In this document: one piece after another, positions 14,119 to 23,004 of the stretch
How the letters are laid out: each line of letters begins with the position of its first letter
Position numbering within the stretch: the stretch's first letter is position 1
Origin: Rhodospirillaceae bacterium
GTDB taxonomy: Bacteria; Pseudomonadota; Alphaproteobacteria; GCA-2721365
Reading direction: 5' to 3'
DNA: 40,076 bases
Assembly: GCA_002721365.1 (NCBI GenBank)
Contig: PBKC01000069.1
Location: 1-40,076, forward strand
The notes under the pieces: model-generated
Database searches by the model: none
What the model was told of the DNA's origin: nothing
Seen by the model: only the letters and a program-made list of their open reading frames with translations
Program-made: the position numbers and the translations under genes

Positions 14119-14916
14119 TCAGTCGAAGCGGGCGACCGCTTCGCCGAGTCCGTCGATCTGGGCGACGACCTCGTCGCCTTTCGCCAGCCATTTGGTCTGC
14201 ACGACGCTGCCCAGCAGAACGAAGCTTCCCGCCGGCAAGGTCTCGCCGCGGGCGGCCGTGTGGCTGGCGAGCCAGGCGAGGGCCGCCAGCGGGTGACCCA
14301 TGATGTCACCGCCGACGCCGTTGCCGACTTCCGTGCCGTTGATGGTCATCCGCCCGGGCAGCGTGGCGAGGTCCAGGGACCGCCAGTCGGTCACCGGCTG
14401 GCCGAGCACGCAGCCTGCATCGAAGAAGTCGTCGCCGATCAGCGTCGGGGTGTCGAGGCTGGGGTAGTCGACATAGCGGTCGTCGACGACCTCGATGGCC
14501 GCCATGCAGGCGGCGACCGCAGGACTCACCGTCTCGATGGTGTAGGGGCCGCCGGCAGGTGTCAGGTCGGCCCCCAGGCGCACCGCGATCTCGCATTCGA
14601 CGCCCACGCGCCGGAAGTCCTCGAATTGGAAGATGCCGTAGCGCTCCCGCGCCGTCGGGGCGAAGACGCCGCCCGCGCAAGGGCTGTCGATCTTCAGATA
14701 GGCCTGCATGACCGGCGTCGTGCAGCCGATCTTGCGGCCGGCAAGGGGCCCGCATCCCTTGGCGGTCAACCGCTCGTGCAGGCGGGCCTGAAGCGAATAG
14801 GCCTCGTCCTGATCGGCCGGGCGAAGGTTTTCGGGGAACCGGTCGAAGCGTCGACCGGCGAGGCGATGGTCCGCCAGGATCTCGGCGGCGGCATTCAGCT
14901 TGTCGGAAATGTTCAC
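14119..14916 (-). CDS. 2-oxopent-4-enoate (2-keto-4-pentenoate) hydratase family protein
   Basis: A 265-residue member of the MhpD/FAH superfamily. Metal-binding residues typical of the hydratases are visible: Glu107 and Glu109 (GVECEIAVRL) and Glu142 (AAIEVVDDR); GRKIGCTTPVMQ and the C-terminal GSVVQTKWLAKGDEV also match. Such enzymes hydrate 2-hydroxypenta-2,4-dienoate in the lower meta-cleavage pathway or decarboxylate 4-oxalocrotonate. No meta-cleavage dioxygenase, aldolase or aldehyde dehydrogenase lies nearby, so its substrate may differ. The start is GTG 14916, 13 bases after the dehalogenase stop, without a strong ribosome binding site, suggesting translational dependence on the upstream gene. 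Confidence 0.88.
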   Translation of the reverse strand: MNISDKLNAAAEILADHRLAGRRFDRFPENLRPADQDEAYSLQARLHERLTAKGCGPLAGRKIGCTTPVMQAYLKIDSPCAGGVFAPTARERYGIFQFEDFRRVGVECEIAVRLGADLTPAGGPYTIETVSPAVAACMAAIEVVDDRYVDYPSLDTPTLIGDDFFDAGCVLGQPVTDWRSLDLATLPGRMTINGTEVGNGVGGDIMGHPLAALAWLASHTAARGETLPAGSFVLLGSVVQTKWLAKGDEVVAQIDGLGEAVARFD

Positions 14917-14929
14917 TCTGTCGTCTTTG

Positions 14930-15811
14930 CTAGTCCAAGGATTTAACGAACTCGGCGACGGCCGCGCCGATATGGTGGGGCGAGTCTTCCTGCATGAAGT
15001 GGATACCGGGGACGGTCACCTCGCGTTGGTTCGGCCATTGCCGGCAGAATTCGCGCTGCCGTCCGACCAGGATGCTGCCGGGCTCGGCATTGATGAACAG
15101 CTTCGGGATGTCGCTGGTCGAGAGCCATTTCCCATAGGCCTCGACGATCGCGACGACGTCGGCCGGCTCCCCGTCGATCGGGATCTCGCGCGGCCAAGAG
15201 AGCGTCGGGCGCCGGCCCTCGCCGGGGTCGGCGAAGGGGCGGCGGTAGTTCGCCATCTCAGCTTCGCCGAGGCCGCGCAGGACGCTTGCCGGCAGGATCC
15301 GCTCGACGAAGATGTTCTTCTGAAGGACCAAGTCCTCGCCGGCAGGGGAGCGCATTCCCTGGAAGACCGGGCGGGCGACGACCGGCCAGTCTTCCCATGT
15401 CAGGGATTGGACGATCGCTTCCATATAGGCGATCCCGCGGACGCTGTCGGGGTGGCGGTGGGCCCAGTAGAAGCCGAGGGCCGAACCCCAGTCATGGACG
15501 ACGAAGACCACGTCCTTGAGGCCGAGTTCGGCCAGCCAGGCATCCAGATAGGCGGCATGGTCGTGGAAGCGGTAGCTGCCGTTGTTGGACGGTCCGGACT
15601 CGCCCATGCCGATCAGGTCGGGGGCGAGACACCGGCCATGAGCTTCCAGATGGGGAATGACGTTCCGCCACAGGTAGGACGAGGTCGGGTTGCCGTGCAG
15701 GAAGACGATCGGTCGCCCTTCACCCACGTCGACATACGCCATCCTGCTGTCCAGCACGTCGACATGGACGCGAGCGTAGCGGTCCTCGGGCGAAATCAGG
15801 ACTTCGTTCAT
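14930..15811 (-). CDS. Haloalkane dehalogenase (alpha/beta-hydrolase)
   Basis: A 293-residue alpha/beta-hydrolase with the full catalytic set of the DhaA/LinB haloalkane dehalogenase subfamily: halide-stabilising Asn41 ([13 protein letters not shown]) and Trp108, nucleophile Asp107 ([11 protein letters not shown]), acid Glu131 (AYMEAIV) and base His271 ([14 protein letters not shown]). The length equals that of characterised enzymes. It should hydrolyse a carbon-halogen bond to an alcohol plus halide in the cytoplasm. ATG 15811 is chosen because it matches the family N-terminus and has GGAG eight bases upstream. It is the second gene of a probable four-gene leftward operon. The natural substrate is unknown; many environmental homologues have none assigned. 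Confidence 0.93.
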   Translation of the reverse strand: MNEVLISPEDRYARVHVDVLDSRMAYVDVGEGRPIVFLHGNPTSSYLWRNVIPHLEAHGRCLAPDLIGMGESGPSNNGSYRFHDHAAYLDAWLAELGLKDVVFVVHDWGSALGFYWAHRHPDSVRGIAYMEAIVQSLTWEDWPVVARPVFQGMRSPAGEDLVLQKNIFVERILPASVLRGLGEAEMANYRRPFADPGEGRRPTLSWPREIPIDGEPADVVAIVEAYGKWLSTSDIPKLFINAEPGSILVGRQREFCRQWPNQREVTVPGIHFMQEDSPHHIGAAVAEFVKSLD

Positions 15812-15839
15812 GGAACGGCTCCGGTCGGGGGAGGGAAGA

Positions 15840-16133
15840 TCAGGACTCGGGAAGCATGTCGTCGACGATTTCCTCGATCCGCGCGTATACGTCCTCGCCC
15901 TGCAAATTGGGATCGACACGCTCCTTGACCCAGGTCTTGACGGCGTCCTTGTCGACTCCGTGGTCGCTCGCCACCACCGTGACCACGCCCGACATCACCA
16001 GCGTTCTGGCCGAAATCTCCTGCAGAAGGGTGATGAGCTGGGAATTAAAGGTGTTCTGGAGCTTCTGGCCGGTCACCATGTCGCCCATGATGCCTTCCAT
16101 GTCGCTCAGGATCTTCCTCAGATTGTCGGTCAT
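15840..16133 (-). CDS. Small conserved-looking protein of unknown function
   Basis: A 97-residue soluble, acidic protein predicted to be largely helical, with no signal peptide, membrane segment or recognised motif. Its start (ATG 16133) has an AGAGGGG site about eight bases upstream, and it lies 28 bases before the haloalkane dehalogenase start, so it probably heads that operon. Its codon use resembles that of neighbouring genes. I do not recognise the family. Confidence 0.65.
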   Translation of the reverse strand: MTDNLRKILSDMEGIMGDMVTGQKLQNTFNSQLITLLQEISARTLVMSGVVTVVASDHGVDKDAVKTWVKERVDPNLQGEDVYARIEEIVDDMLPES

Positions 16134-16291
16134 GGCGCAGCCCCTCTGCGGTGCGGGTCGACGGAAATCTAACCGGTTCGGGCGGCTAAGTCATGGCGCC
16201 GCCGCCGCGGGCGACGGCGGAGCTTGCGGTATCGACGGCCGGCTGTTACCTAGCCGCCCTTCGTCTCGCTAGATCGGGGCCGCCCCGGCGC

Positions 16292-17242
16292 ATGGCATTT
16301 CTCGTCAAACTGGGCGTATCCCTCGGCCTGCTCGCCCTCCTGGTCTCGACCGTCGATACGGCAGCTCTGTGGTCGGTGGTCGCGCGGAGCAGCGTCTGGG
16401 TCCTGGTCGGCGTCGTGTTGAGTCTGGTCGTTCTGTCGCTGCCGCAGGCATGGCGCTGGCAGATGGTGCTCCGGGGCCAGGGGCATCGCCTGTCGTTCCT
16501 CAGAATGTGGTCGATGATCATGGCCGGCCACTTCTTCAATCAGACGCTCCCATCTTCCATCGGCGGCGACGCGATCCGCATGTTCGAAGGCAGCCGGGCG
16601 GGGCTGCCTTCGCGCTCCGCCGTCAACAGCGTTCTGGTCGATCGTTTCTGCGGTCTCGTGGGGCTGATCGCCGTGGCGACGGCCGGGCAGCCCTTCCTTT
16701 ACCGTCTGATCGACGATCCGGTGGCGCGCCTCTACATGGCGCTGGTCGTGGCTGGGGGGCTCGCCACGGCGGTTCTGCTGGTAGCCGCGGGGCTACGGTT
16801 GCCGGGACGCCTCAAATGGCGACCGATCCGTCATCTCGCGGCGTTTTTCGAGGATCTCGGCGCTCTGGTGCGCCAGCCGCAACGATGGCTTCCCGTCCTG
16901 GTCATTTCAATCCTGGTGCAGCTGTCGCTACCGGTGCTGGTCTATGCCCTCGCCAGTTCGGCCGGCATCGTCGTCAGCTTTGGCGCCTGCCTCGCGGTCG
17001 TTCCCAGCGTCATCCTGCTGACGGTCGTGCCGATCTCGGTCGGTGGGTGGGGCGTCAGAGAAGGGGCGATGGTCGTGGGGCTGGGGTTCGTCGGGGTTGC
17101 CGCGAGCGACGCCCTGGCGATCTCCCTTCTGTTCGGCGCATCCGCGATCGCCGCCGGCATCCCCGGTGCGGCTTTCTGGCTGGTACTGCGACGGTCGGCA
17201 TCACGCTCTCAGACGGCGGCTCAGCCGAGCATTCTGCGATAG
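16292..17242 (+). CDS. YbhN/UPF0104-type (LPG synthase TM domain) membrane protein
   Basis: A 316-residue polytopic membrane protein (about eight hydrophobic segments) of the lysylphosphatidylglycerol synthase transmembrane/UPF0104 family. Family signatures seen are NQTLPSSIGGDAIRMFEG (near residue 82) and PISVGGWGVREGAMVVGL (near 246). Members act as lipid flippases or in lipid and glycan transport; the aminoacyl-transferase domain of true MprF is absent. ATG 16292 gives the usual short n-region followed by TM1; an in-frame ATG at 16193 would add an uncharacteristic extension. The 3' end overlaps the convergent dehydratase gene by 22 bases. Confidence 0.82.
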   Translation: MAFLVKLGVSLGLLALLVSTVDTAALWSVVARSSVWVLVGVVLSLVVLSLPQAWRWQMVLRGQGHRLSFLRMWSMIMAGHFFNQTLPSSIGGDAIRMFEGSRAGLPSRSAVNSVLVDRFCGLVGLIAVATAGQPFLYRLIDDPVARLYMALVVAGGLATAVLLVAAGLRLPGRLKWRPIRHLAAFFEDLGALVRQPQRWLPVLVISILVQLSLPVLVYALASSAGIVVSFGACLAVVPSVILLTVVPISVGGWGVREGAMVVGLGFVGVAASDALAISLLFGASAIAAGIPGAAFWLVLRRSASRSQTAAQPSILR

Positions 17243-18222
17243 GTTTCCGTATCCACGTTGCCGCCCGAGAGAACGATCAGGGCGGTGCGACCGGCCAGAT
17301 CAACCTTTCCGGCCAGGGCGGCGGCCAGGGCGACCGCGCCCCCCGGTTCCACCACCAGCTTCAGATGGCGGAAGGCAGCGGTCATCGCGGTCGCAACCTC
17401 GGTCTCGTCGACGACCGCGCCACCGGCAAGAAGGCGGCGGTTGATCGAGAAGGTGAGGTCACCGGGCTTGGGCGCGAGCAGGGCGTCACAGACGGACCGG
17501 GCGCCGGGGTCGTTCTCCTGTCGCTCTCCCGCCGCCAGGGAGCGGGTGGTGTCGTCGAATCCCGCCGGCTCGACGGCGTAGACCTGAATGCCGGGCAGGC
17601 GCGCGGTCAGCGCCGTCGCTACCCCTGCGATCAGCCCGCCACCGCCGCAAGGCACCAGCGCCACTGAGGGTTCGACACCCAGCGCCGCGCATTGATTGGC
17701 GGCTTCCAGCCCTGCGGTGCCCTGTCCGGCGATAACCGCCGGATGGTCGAAAGGCGGAACGATGATCGCACCGCGCTCCGCCGCGATGCTCTCGGCGATC
17801 GCTTCGCGGCTTTGGGTATAGCGGTCGTAGGTAACGACGTCGGCGCCGAGGTTGCGGGTGCCTTCCAGCTTCGCACGCGGCGCATCCTCGGGCATGACGA
17901 TCAGCGCGGGGGCGCCCAACTGGCATGCCGCCGCCGCGACCCCTTGCGCATGATTGCCTGACGAGTAGGCAACGACGCCACGTTTTCTTTCGTCTTCGGA
18001 TAGTTGAGAAATCCGGTTGAATGCGCCTCTGAACTTGAAAGACCCTGTCCTCTGAAGGACTTCGGGTTTGAAGAAAAGGCGCCCGCCGCAGGCGGCGTCG
18101 ATCGCGTCGGAACGGAGCAACGGCGTGACCACCGCTTGGCCGCGGAGCCGTCGTGCCGCCGCTACGACATCGTCAAAGGTCGGCGCCACAAGGGTGCCGC
18201 TCGCCGTCTGCTCAGTCGTCAT
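17221..18222 (-). CDS. PLP-dependent threonine/serine dehydratase-like enzyme
   Basis: A 333-residue fold-type II PLP enzyme. The Schiff-base lysine is Lys63 in GSFKFRGA, followed by the substrate loop SSGNHAQG (near 88) and the phosphate-binding glycine loop CGGGGL (near 192). It lacks the C-terminal ACT-like regulatory domain of biosynthetic IlvA, so it resembles catabolic threonine dehydratase, serine racemase or hydroxyaspartate dehydratase. It starts 2 bases after the stop of the lytic transglycosylase gene, so the two are likely cotranscribed and possibly translationally coupled. The substrate cannot be chosen between threonine, serine and related hydroxy-amino acids. Confidence 0.88.
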   Translation of the reverse strand: MTTEQTASGTLVAPTFDDVVAAARRLRGQAVVTPLLRSDAIDAACGGRLFFKPEVLQRTGSFKFRGAFNRISQLSEDERKRGVVAYSSGNHAQGVAAAACQLGAPALIVMPEDAPRAKLEGTRNLGADVVTYDRYTQSREAIAESIAAERGAIIVPPFDHPAVIAGQGTAGLEAANQCAALGVEPSVALVPCGGGGLIAGVATALTARLPGIQVYAVEPAGFDDTTRSLAAGERQENDPGARSVCDALLAPKPGDLTFSINRRLLAGGAVVDETEVATAMTAAFRHLKLVVEPGGAVALAAALAGKVDLAGRTALIVLSGGNVDTETYRRMLG

Positions 18223-18224
18223 GG

Positions 18225-20243
18225 TTATCCTTCGGCGCGTTCGACCGGAGTGCCGACGATGTCCTCGCGCAGGGTCAATCGGCCTCCGCCGGGGTTCTGC
18301 CCCAAGAGCTGGCGATAGACCTGGAGACCCTCCAGCACGCGCTGGACGTAGTTGCGGGTTTCCGAGAAGGGGATCATCTCAATCCAGTCTATGGGGTCCA
18401 CCTTGCCCGTCCGCGGGTCGCCAAGCTCTGTGAGCCAGCGCCGGACGCGGCTCGGCCCGGCGTTGTAGGCGGCGAGCGCGAGCGCATACGAGCCGTCGAA
18501 GTCGCGGACCAGCGAGGCGAGATAGGCGCTGCCGAGGGTCATGTTGTAGGTGGGATCGGCGGTGAGGCGTGCCTTGCTGTAGGAGAGACCCAGCCGGGTG
18601 GCCACATGCGCCGCCGTATCCGGCATCAGTTGCATCAACCCAAGGGCGCCGGCACGGCTGACGGCTGTCGTTTGCAGCTCGCTTTCCTGGCGGGAGACGG
18701 CCAGGACCAGGGCCGGTTCGGACGGTTCCATGCCCGGGTCCATGGTGGCGGGCGGCGGCATGTCGATCACCGGAAAACCGGCGTCCACGAGGCTGAGACC
18801 CAGGCGCGCGGCGATCTTGCTCACCCGGATCGCCGTCGAGGCGTCGGCGTAATCCTTTGCCAGATCGGCGGCCAGCACATATTCGGTGGGCGTAGCGGCG
18901 CTCTCGGCCAGATGCGTCATGAAGCGCCTGGCGAGCCATGGTTCGTCCAGACGTCCCAGAAGCTTTGCCGCCTTCACCACCTCCCGGTCGGCGAAGGCCT
19001 GGCGTTCTGCGGCGGTCGGGACCGGATCGACGGGGAGGGCGAGCCGTGCCTGCCCCAGGCGCTGGGCGGCGAGCTGGCCGTAATAGGTGGTCGATTGCAG
19101 GGCGGCGCGCTCGTACCACATGACCGCTATGCTGGAGTCACCCATCGCCTCGGCTGCGCGGGCGGCCCAATAAGCCGCACGCCCCAGGCTGATGGGATAG
19201 CTCACCGCGGCGGACATGGTGACGAAGTGCTCAAAGGCGACGGCGGGTTCGTTGAGGAAGCGAAGTGCGAGCCAGCCCGCCATCCACTCCGACTCGGCGA
19301 AACCGATCCCGTCTTCCTGGGCATGCCGGCTGGCGAGCCAGTAGGCGTCGGCGAGGAATCCGTTCTGGAAGGCCGTGCGGATCGTCTGTTCGCGCAGGCG
19401 CCACCAGGCGCGGGGATGCGTCAGATCCGGGGGCGGCGCTAGCAGGATCTCCAGCGTGTCCTCATAGCGGTCGCGCCGGTTTCGCCAAGCCAGCCGCGCA
19501 TAGGCGAGGCCGGGATCGTTTCTCAGCGCGTCAGGGACGCGGGCGATCGTCCGGTCGACGCCGGGTTCGTCGGTCATCAGATTGATGCGCGCGAGGGCGA
19601 GGTTGCGGTAGCCGTCGGGAACACGCGGGAACATCCGCTTCGCCGCTTCGTACTGACCGTCCCAGATCAGGCGATCGAGCCGCGCGATATGGTCCCCGAC
19701 GGTGAGCTTGTCGCCGTAACGTCCGAGCACCGAAAGCTCGAAAGCGGGGGTGCCGTCGGCGTTCGTCCAGCCCTCGCGCAGCAGCCGGAGTCCTTCTTCT
19801 TCCTGTCCCAGGTCGAAGTACGCTCCGGCCTTCCTGATTTTTCCCGAGTTGGTGATCGGCGGATGGGCGTCGAACCAAGCGAGCACCGACTGCGGCGAGA
19901 GGGTAAGGGGCAGATTTTCCTCCGCCCGCAAGGCGATGGTCGTCATGTTCGGCCAGTCCGGGTTCTCGGTCGCGAAGGCGACGAGGTCCTCGAACGGGGA
20001 GTCCTTGCGACTGGTGAGGGACAGCCAGGTCAGGATCTTGGCGGTCAGCGGGTCGCCACCGCGCTCGGCCAGAGCCTTCGCGCGCGACCATTCGTCGCGC
20101 TGCGCGGCGTTCACCACGATCTTCGCGAGATTGAAATCGGTTTGAGAGGGAGGACGAGCCTGCGGCGCGGCGCTGACCGTCAGAGATGACAGCGACAACG
20201 CCAGACACCCCGTCACCAGACCGAGCGCCCGCCAGATCGTCAT
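18225..20243 (-). CDS. Soluble lytic murein transglycosylase (Slt70-like)
   Basis: A 672-residue exported enzyme. The signal peptide (about residues 1-29) ends with VSAAP. A long superhelical helical region (about 35-495) is followed by a C-terminal SLT/lysozyme-like domain with catalytic Glu520 in SRQESELQT, then GALGLMQLMPDTA and ALAAYNAGPSRVRRWL, all family 1 lytic transglycosylase motifs. It cleaves peptidoglycan glycan strands, giving 1,6-anhydromuramyl products in the periplasm. ATG 20243 (MTIWRALG) is chosen because it starts the signal peptide. The gene is divergent from dapA. Confidence 0.93.
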   Translation of the reverse strand: MTIWRALGLVTGCLALSLSSLTVSAAPQARPPSQTDFNLAKIVVNAAQRDEWSRAKALAERGGDPLTAKILTWLSLTSRKDSPFEDLVAFATENPDWPNMTTIALRAEENLPLTLSPQSVLAWFDAHPPITNSGKIRKAGAYFDLGQEEEGLRLLREGWTNADGTPAFELSVLGRYGDKLTVGDHIARLDRLIWDGQYEAAKRMFPRVPDGYRNLALARINLMTDEPGVDRTIARVPDALRNDPGLAYARLAWRNRRDRYEDTLEILLAPPPDLTHPRAWWRLREQTIRTAFQNGFLADAYWLASRHAQEDGIGFAESEWMAGWLALRFLNEPAVAFEHFVTMSAAVSYPISLGRAAYWAARAAEAMGDSSIAVMWYERAALQSTTYYGQLAAQRLGQARLALPVDPVPTAAERQAFADREVVKAAKLLGRLDEPWLARRFMTHLAESAATPTEYVLAADLAKDYADASTAIRVSKIAARLGLSLVDAGFPVIDMPPPATMDPGMEPSEPALVLAVSRQESELQTTAVSRAGALGLMQLMPDTAAHVATRLGLSYSKARLTADPTYNMTLGSAYLASLVRDFDGSYALALAAYNAGPSRVRRWLTELGDPRTGKVDPIDWIEMIPFSETRNYVQRVLEGLQVYRQLLGQNPGGGRLTLREDIVGTPVERAEG

Positions 20244-20340
20244 GATGCCTCCGGCAGCTGAATCCCCGAAACTGTAGACGTTCGTCGTTCCGCCATCAAT
20301 TGCGAAGGCGGGAATTGCGCGCGACACGGGTCTCGCCGGC

Positions 20341-20369
20341 TTGCTGGCCCCCTGTCGAGGGGCTATGTT
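20341..20369 (+). promoter_or_regulatory. Candidate sigma-70 promoter of dapA-smpB
   Basis: TTGCTG (20341-20346) and TATGTT (20364-20369) are separated by exactly 17 bases, and a strong AGGAGG site (20390-20395) follows five bases before the dapA ATG. The hexamers are only partial matches, so this is a plausible but unproven promoter. Confidence 0.4.
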
Positions 20370-20400
20370 GCGCGCAAAGATGGAAGTCCAGGAGGCCAGG

Positions 20401-21306
20401 ATGTTCAAGGGCTCGCTTACGGCGCTGATTACGCCGTTTCGCGACGGCAAGATCGACGAGCAGGCGTTTCAGTCGTTGGTCGACTGGCAGATCAAAGAGG
20501 GGTCGCACGGGCTGGTTCCGGTGGGGACCACGGGCGAGTCGCCGACGCTGAGCCATGTCGAGCACCGCCGCGTCGTCGAGCTGTGCATCGAGGCCGCGGC
20601 CGGCCGCGTTCCCGTGATTGCCGGTACCGGTTCGAACTCGACCGCCGAAGCGGTGAGCCTGACCCAGCACGCCAAGCAGGCCGGGGCCGATGGCGCACTG
20701 GTGGTGATGCCCTACTACAACAAGCCGACTCCGGAAGGGCAGTATCAGCACTTCAAGGCAATCAACGACGCGGTCGATCTGCCGGTCATCATCTACAACA
20801 TCCCGGGCCGTTCGGTCGTGAACAGGTCGGTCGAGACCATGGCGCGGCTGGCCGAGCTGCCGAACATCGTCGGCGTCAAGGATGCGACCGCCGACCTGAC
20901 CCGGCCGAGCCTGACCCGCATGACGATCGGCAACGACTTTTGCCAGCTTTCGGGCGAGGACGGCACGATCCTCGGCTTCCTGGCCCATGGCGGCCATGGC
21001 TGCATCTCGGTCACGGCGAACGTCGCGCCGAAGCTCTGCGCCGCGTTCCACGAGGCCTGGATGCGGGGCGATGCCGCCGGTGCCCTGGCGATCCACGACA
21101 AGCTGATGCCGCTGCATCACGCGCTGTTCGTCGAGACCAGCCCCGGGCCGGTGAAGTATGCGGCGACCCTGCTGGGTCTGTGCGGGCCGGAACTCCGTCT
21201 GCCGATGGTCGAGGTGACCGACGCCACCAAGCAGCGCGTTCGTCAGGCTATGGAAGAGGTGGGCCTTCTGGCTGCCGAAGGTGGAGCGTGGCGAGCAACC
21301 AGCTGA
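20401..21306 (+). CDS. dapA: 4-hydroxy-tetrahydrodipicolinate synthase
   Basis: A 301-residue class I aldolase condensing pyruvate with aspartate semialdehyde, the first committed step to lysine and meso-diaminopimelate. Catalytic residues are all present: Lys160 Schiff base (VGVKDAT), Tyr132 (IYNIPGR), Thr43-Thr44 (GTTGES), Tyr106 (YYNKPT) and Arg137. Glu/His residues of the lysine allosteric site were not checked. ATG 20401 has a strong AGGAGG site and matches the family start [13 protein letters not shown]. The 3' end overlaps smpB by 19 bases, so the two form an operon. Its divergent neighbour remodels peptidoglycan, a loose functional link. Confidence 0.96.
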   Translation: MFKGSLTALITPFRDGKIDEQAFQSLVDWQIKEGSHGLVPVGTTGESPTLSHVEHRRVVELCIEAAAGRVPVIAGTGSNSTAEAVSLTQHAKQAGADGALVVMPYYNKPTPEGQYQHFKAINDAVDLPVIIYNIPGRSVVNRSVETMARLAELPNIVGVKDATADLTRPSLTRMTIGNDFCQLSGEDGTILGFLAHGGHGCISVTANVAPKLCAAFHEAWMRGDAAGALAIHDKLMPLHHALFVETSPGPVKYAATLLGLCGPELRLPMVEVTDATKQRVRQAMEEVGLLAAEGGAWRATS

Positions 21307-21761
21307 TCAGTAAGGGCGTCGTCGCACGCAATCGGAAGGCACGGCACGAGTACTACATCGAGGATACGGTCGAGGCGGGCATTCAGCTCGTCGGCACCGA
21401 GGTGAAGTCGCTTCGTTCCGGGCGCGGCAGCCTGAACGAGGCGTTCGCCGAACCGCGGGATGGTGACATCTACCTGATGAGCGCCCATATCCCCGAGTAC
21501 GGGCCGGCCGGGCGCTTCAATCACGAGCCGGTGCGCCCGCGGAAACTTCTGCTCCACAAGCGGGAGATCGATCGCCTGCTCGGCGCGGTGAAGAAGAAGG
21601 GCAGTACGCTTATACCGCTGTCGCTCTATTTCAACGACCGGGGCATTGCCAAAGTGGAGCTGGCCCTCGCACGGGGCAAGAAGCTCCACGACAAGCGCGC
21701 GACCGAGAAGGAGCGCGACTGGAACCGGCAGAAGCAGCGGATCCTGCAGCAGGACGCCTGA
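21288..21761 (+). CDS. smpB: SsrA-binding protein SmpB
   Basis: A 157-residue RNA-binding protein that brings tmRNA to stalled ribosomes in trans-translation. It shows the family blocks [35 protein letters not shown] and the basic tail [16 protein letters not shown]. The start is GTG 21288, inside the last codons of dapA (19-base overlap, different frame); GAAGG at 21277-21281 can serve as ribosome binding site. dapA-smpB adjacency is common in alphaproteobacteria. The tmRNA gene itself is not in this window. Confidence 0.94.
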   Translation: MASNQLISKGVVARNRKARHEYYIEDTVEAGIQLVGTEVKSLRSGRGSLNEAFAEPRDGDIYLMSAHIPEYGPAGRFNHEPVRPRKLLLHKREIDRLLGAVKKKGSTLIPLSLYFNDRGIAKVELALARGKKLHDKRATEKERDWNRQKQRILQQDA

Positions 21762-21785
21762 ACGACCTCGAGGGAGGAACGGCGA

Positions 21786-22346
21786 ATGCGGTCATTGCGG
21801 TGGTTGACGACGGCCTTCATGCTTGCGGCGGCGTTTCTCGGATCGACCACATCGATGGGGTTGGCCATGACAGCGCATGATTTCAGTTTTCGTTCGATCG
21901 ACGGGGCCGAACTGCCCATGGCGTCGTTCGACGGCAAGGCGGTGCTGCTGGTCAATACTGCGTCCTTCTGCGGTTTCACACCGCAGTACGAAGGACTTCA
22001 GTCGCTTTGGGAGACCTATCGCGATCGCGGTTTGGTCGTGCTCGGGGTGCCGTCGAACGATTTCGGCAAGCAGGAGCCGGGAAGTTCGGAGGAAATCAAG
22101 GAATTCTGCGAGACCAAGTTCGACGTGAACTTTCCCTTGACCGAGAAGGTCCAGGTGATCGGCGCCGAGGCGCATCCGCTCTATCGCTGGATCTCGGACG
22201 AACTCGGCGAGGACATGGCGCCCCGGTGGAACTTCCACAAATACCTGATCGCGCCGGACGGGTCATTGGCCGGAACCTGGCCTTCCCGCGTCACGCCGAC
22301 GTCGGAGGACGTTACGACCGCGGTGGAGGCGGTGCTGCCGCGCTGA
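21786..22346 (+). CDS. Exported glutathione peroxidase-family protein
   Basis: A 186-residue thiol peroxidase of the glutathione peroxidase family. Catalytic residues are Cys62 (NTASFCGFTPQYEGL), Gln96 (NDFGKQEPG) and Trp148 (RWNFHKYLI); a cysteine replaces selenocysteine, as in most bacterial enzymes. An N-terminal hydrophobic signal (about residues 1-28) is present, so it should be periplasmic or membrane-anchored, unlike the usual cytoplasmic forms. It probably reduces peroxides using thioredoxin-like or other thiols. A strong GGGAGG site precedes ATG 21786. The 3' end overlaps the convergent uracil-DNA glycosylase gene by 35 bases. Confidence 0.9.
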   Translation: MRSLRWLTTAFMLAAAFLGSTTSMGLAMTAHDFSFRSIDGAELPMASFDGKAVLLVNTASFCGFTPQYEGLQSLWETYRDRGLVVLGVPSNDFGKQEPGSSEEIKEFCETKFDVNFPLTEKVQVIGAEAHPLYRWISDELGEDMAPRWNFHKYLIAPDGSLAGTWPSRVTPTSEDVTTAVEAVLPR

Positions 22347-23004
22347 GCGCGTCGAGCCGGCGCCGTATCTCCGCGAAGACCGCGTCGAACATCGCCGGCG
22401 TCAAGCGGCCGGTATTGGTGTTGTAGCGCGAGCAGTGGTAGCTGTCGGCCAGCACCTGACTATCTGGTAGATCATGAAAGCGCCCGTGCCCGAAGGGGAG
22501 GGCGGCGCGCCGGAGTCCCAAGGTCCGGACCACGGAGTCGTGGGCTGTGGTTCCCAGGGCGACGATCACCTTGAGATTGGGCATTGCCGCGATCTCGTCC
22601 TCGAGATAGCTGCGACAGGCGCCGATCTCGCGGCCCACCGGCTTGTTCTCCGGCGGAACGCAGCGGACGGCGTTGGTGATCCGGCAGTCGACCAGCCGCA
22701 ACCCGTCGTCCGCGGCCGCACCATATGCACCTTCCGCGAACCCGTGGTCGAGTAGGGTCGGGTAAAGCAGGTCCCCCGCGTAATCGCCCGTGAACGGACG
22801 GCCGGTCCGATTGGCCCCGCGAAGGCCGGGGGCCAATCCGACAACCAGAAGCCGCGCACCGATAGCACCGAAGGCCGGCACCGGCGCATTGTACCAATCT
22901 GGGAACTTCGCGCGGTTCTCTCTGCGGAAGTCGACGAGACGTGGGCAGAGCGGGCAGTCGTGTGCGGGGCCGGGCTCTTCTTGCCCGGTATCGGCCACGC
23001 TCAA
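22312..23004 (-). CDS. Family 5 (UdgB-type) uracil-DNA glycosylase
   Basis: A 230-residue glycosylase that removes uracil and other deaminated bases from DNA. Iron-sulfur ligands are Cys17, Cys20 (CPLC), Cys115 and Cys130. Motif 1 is GLAPGLRGANRTGRPFTGD (from residue 57) and motif 2 is HCSRYNTNTGRLT (from 190), which place it in family 5 rather than family 4. The start is TTG 23004, which overlaps the stop of the upstream NYN gene in TTGA; GTG 22998 is an alternative. The shared stop-start suggests translational coupling to the NYN gene. The 3' end overlaps the convergent peroxidase gene. Confidence 0.9.
   Translation of the reverse strand: MSVADTGQEEPGPAHDCPLCPRLVDFRRENRAKFPDWYNAPVPAFGAIGARLLVVGLAPGLRGANRTGRPFTGDYAGDLLYPTLLDHGFAEGAYGAAADDGLRLVDCRITNAVRCVPPENKPVGREIGACRSYLEDEIAAMPNLKVIVALGTTAHDSVVRTLGLRRAALPFGHGRFHDLPDSQVLADSYHCSRYNTNTGRLTPAMFDAVFAEIRRRLDALSAAAPPPPRS

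Noticed and set aside
16193..16291. N-terminal extension of the YbhN-like membrane protein
   Set aside because: Adds an Ala/Arg-rich stretch not expected before TM1; ATG 16292 gives the usual family start.
20583..21287. Upstream part of the frame that contains smpB
   Set aside because: Out-of-frame reading of dapA; only the portion from GTG 21288 matches SmpB.
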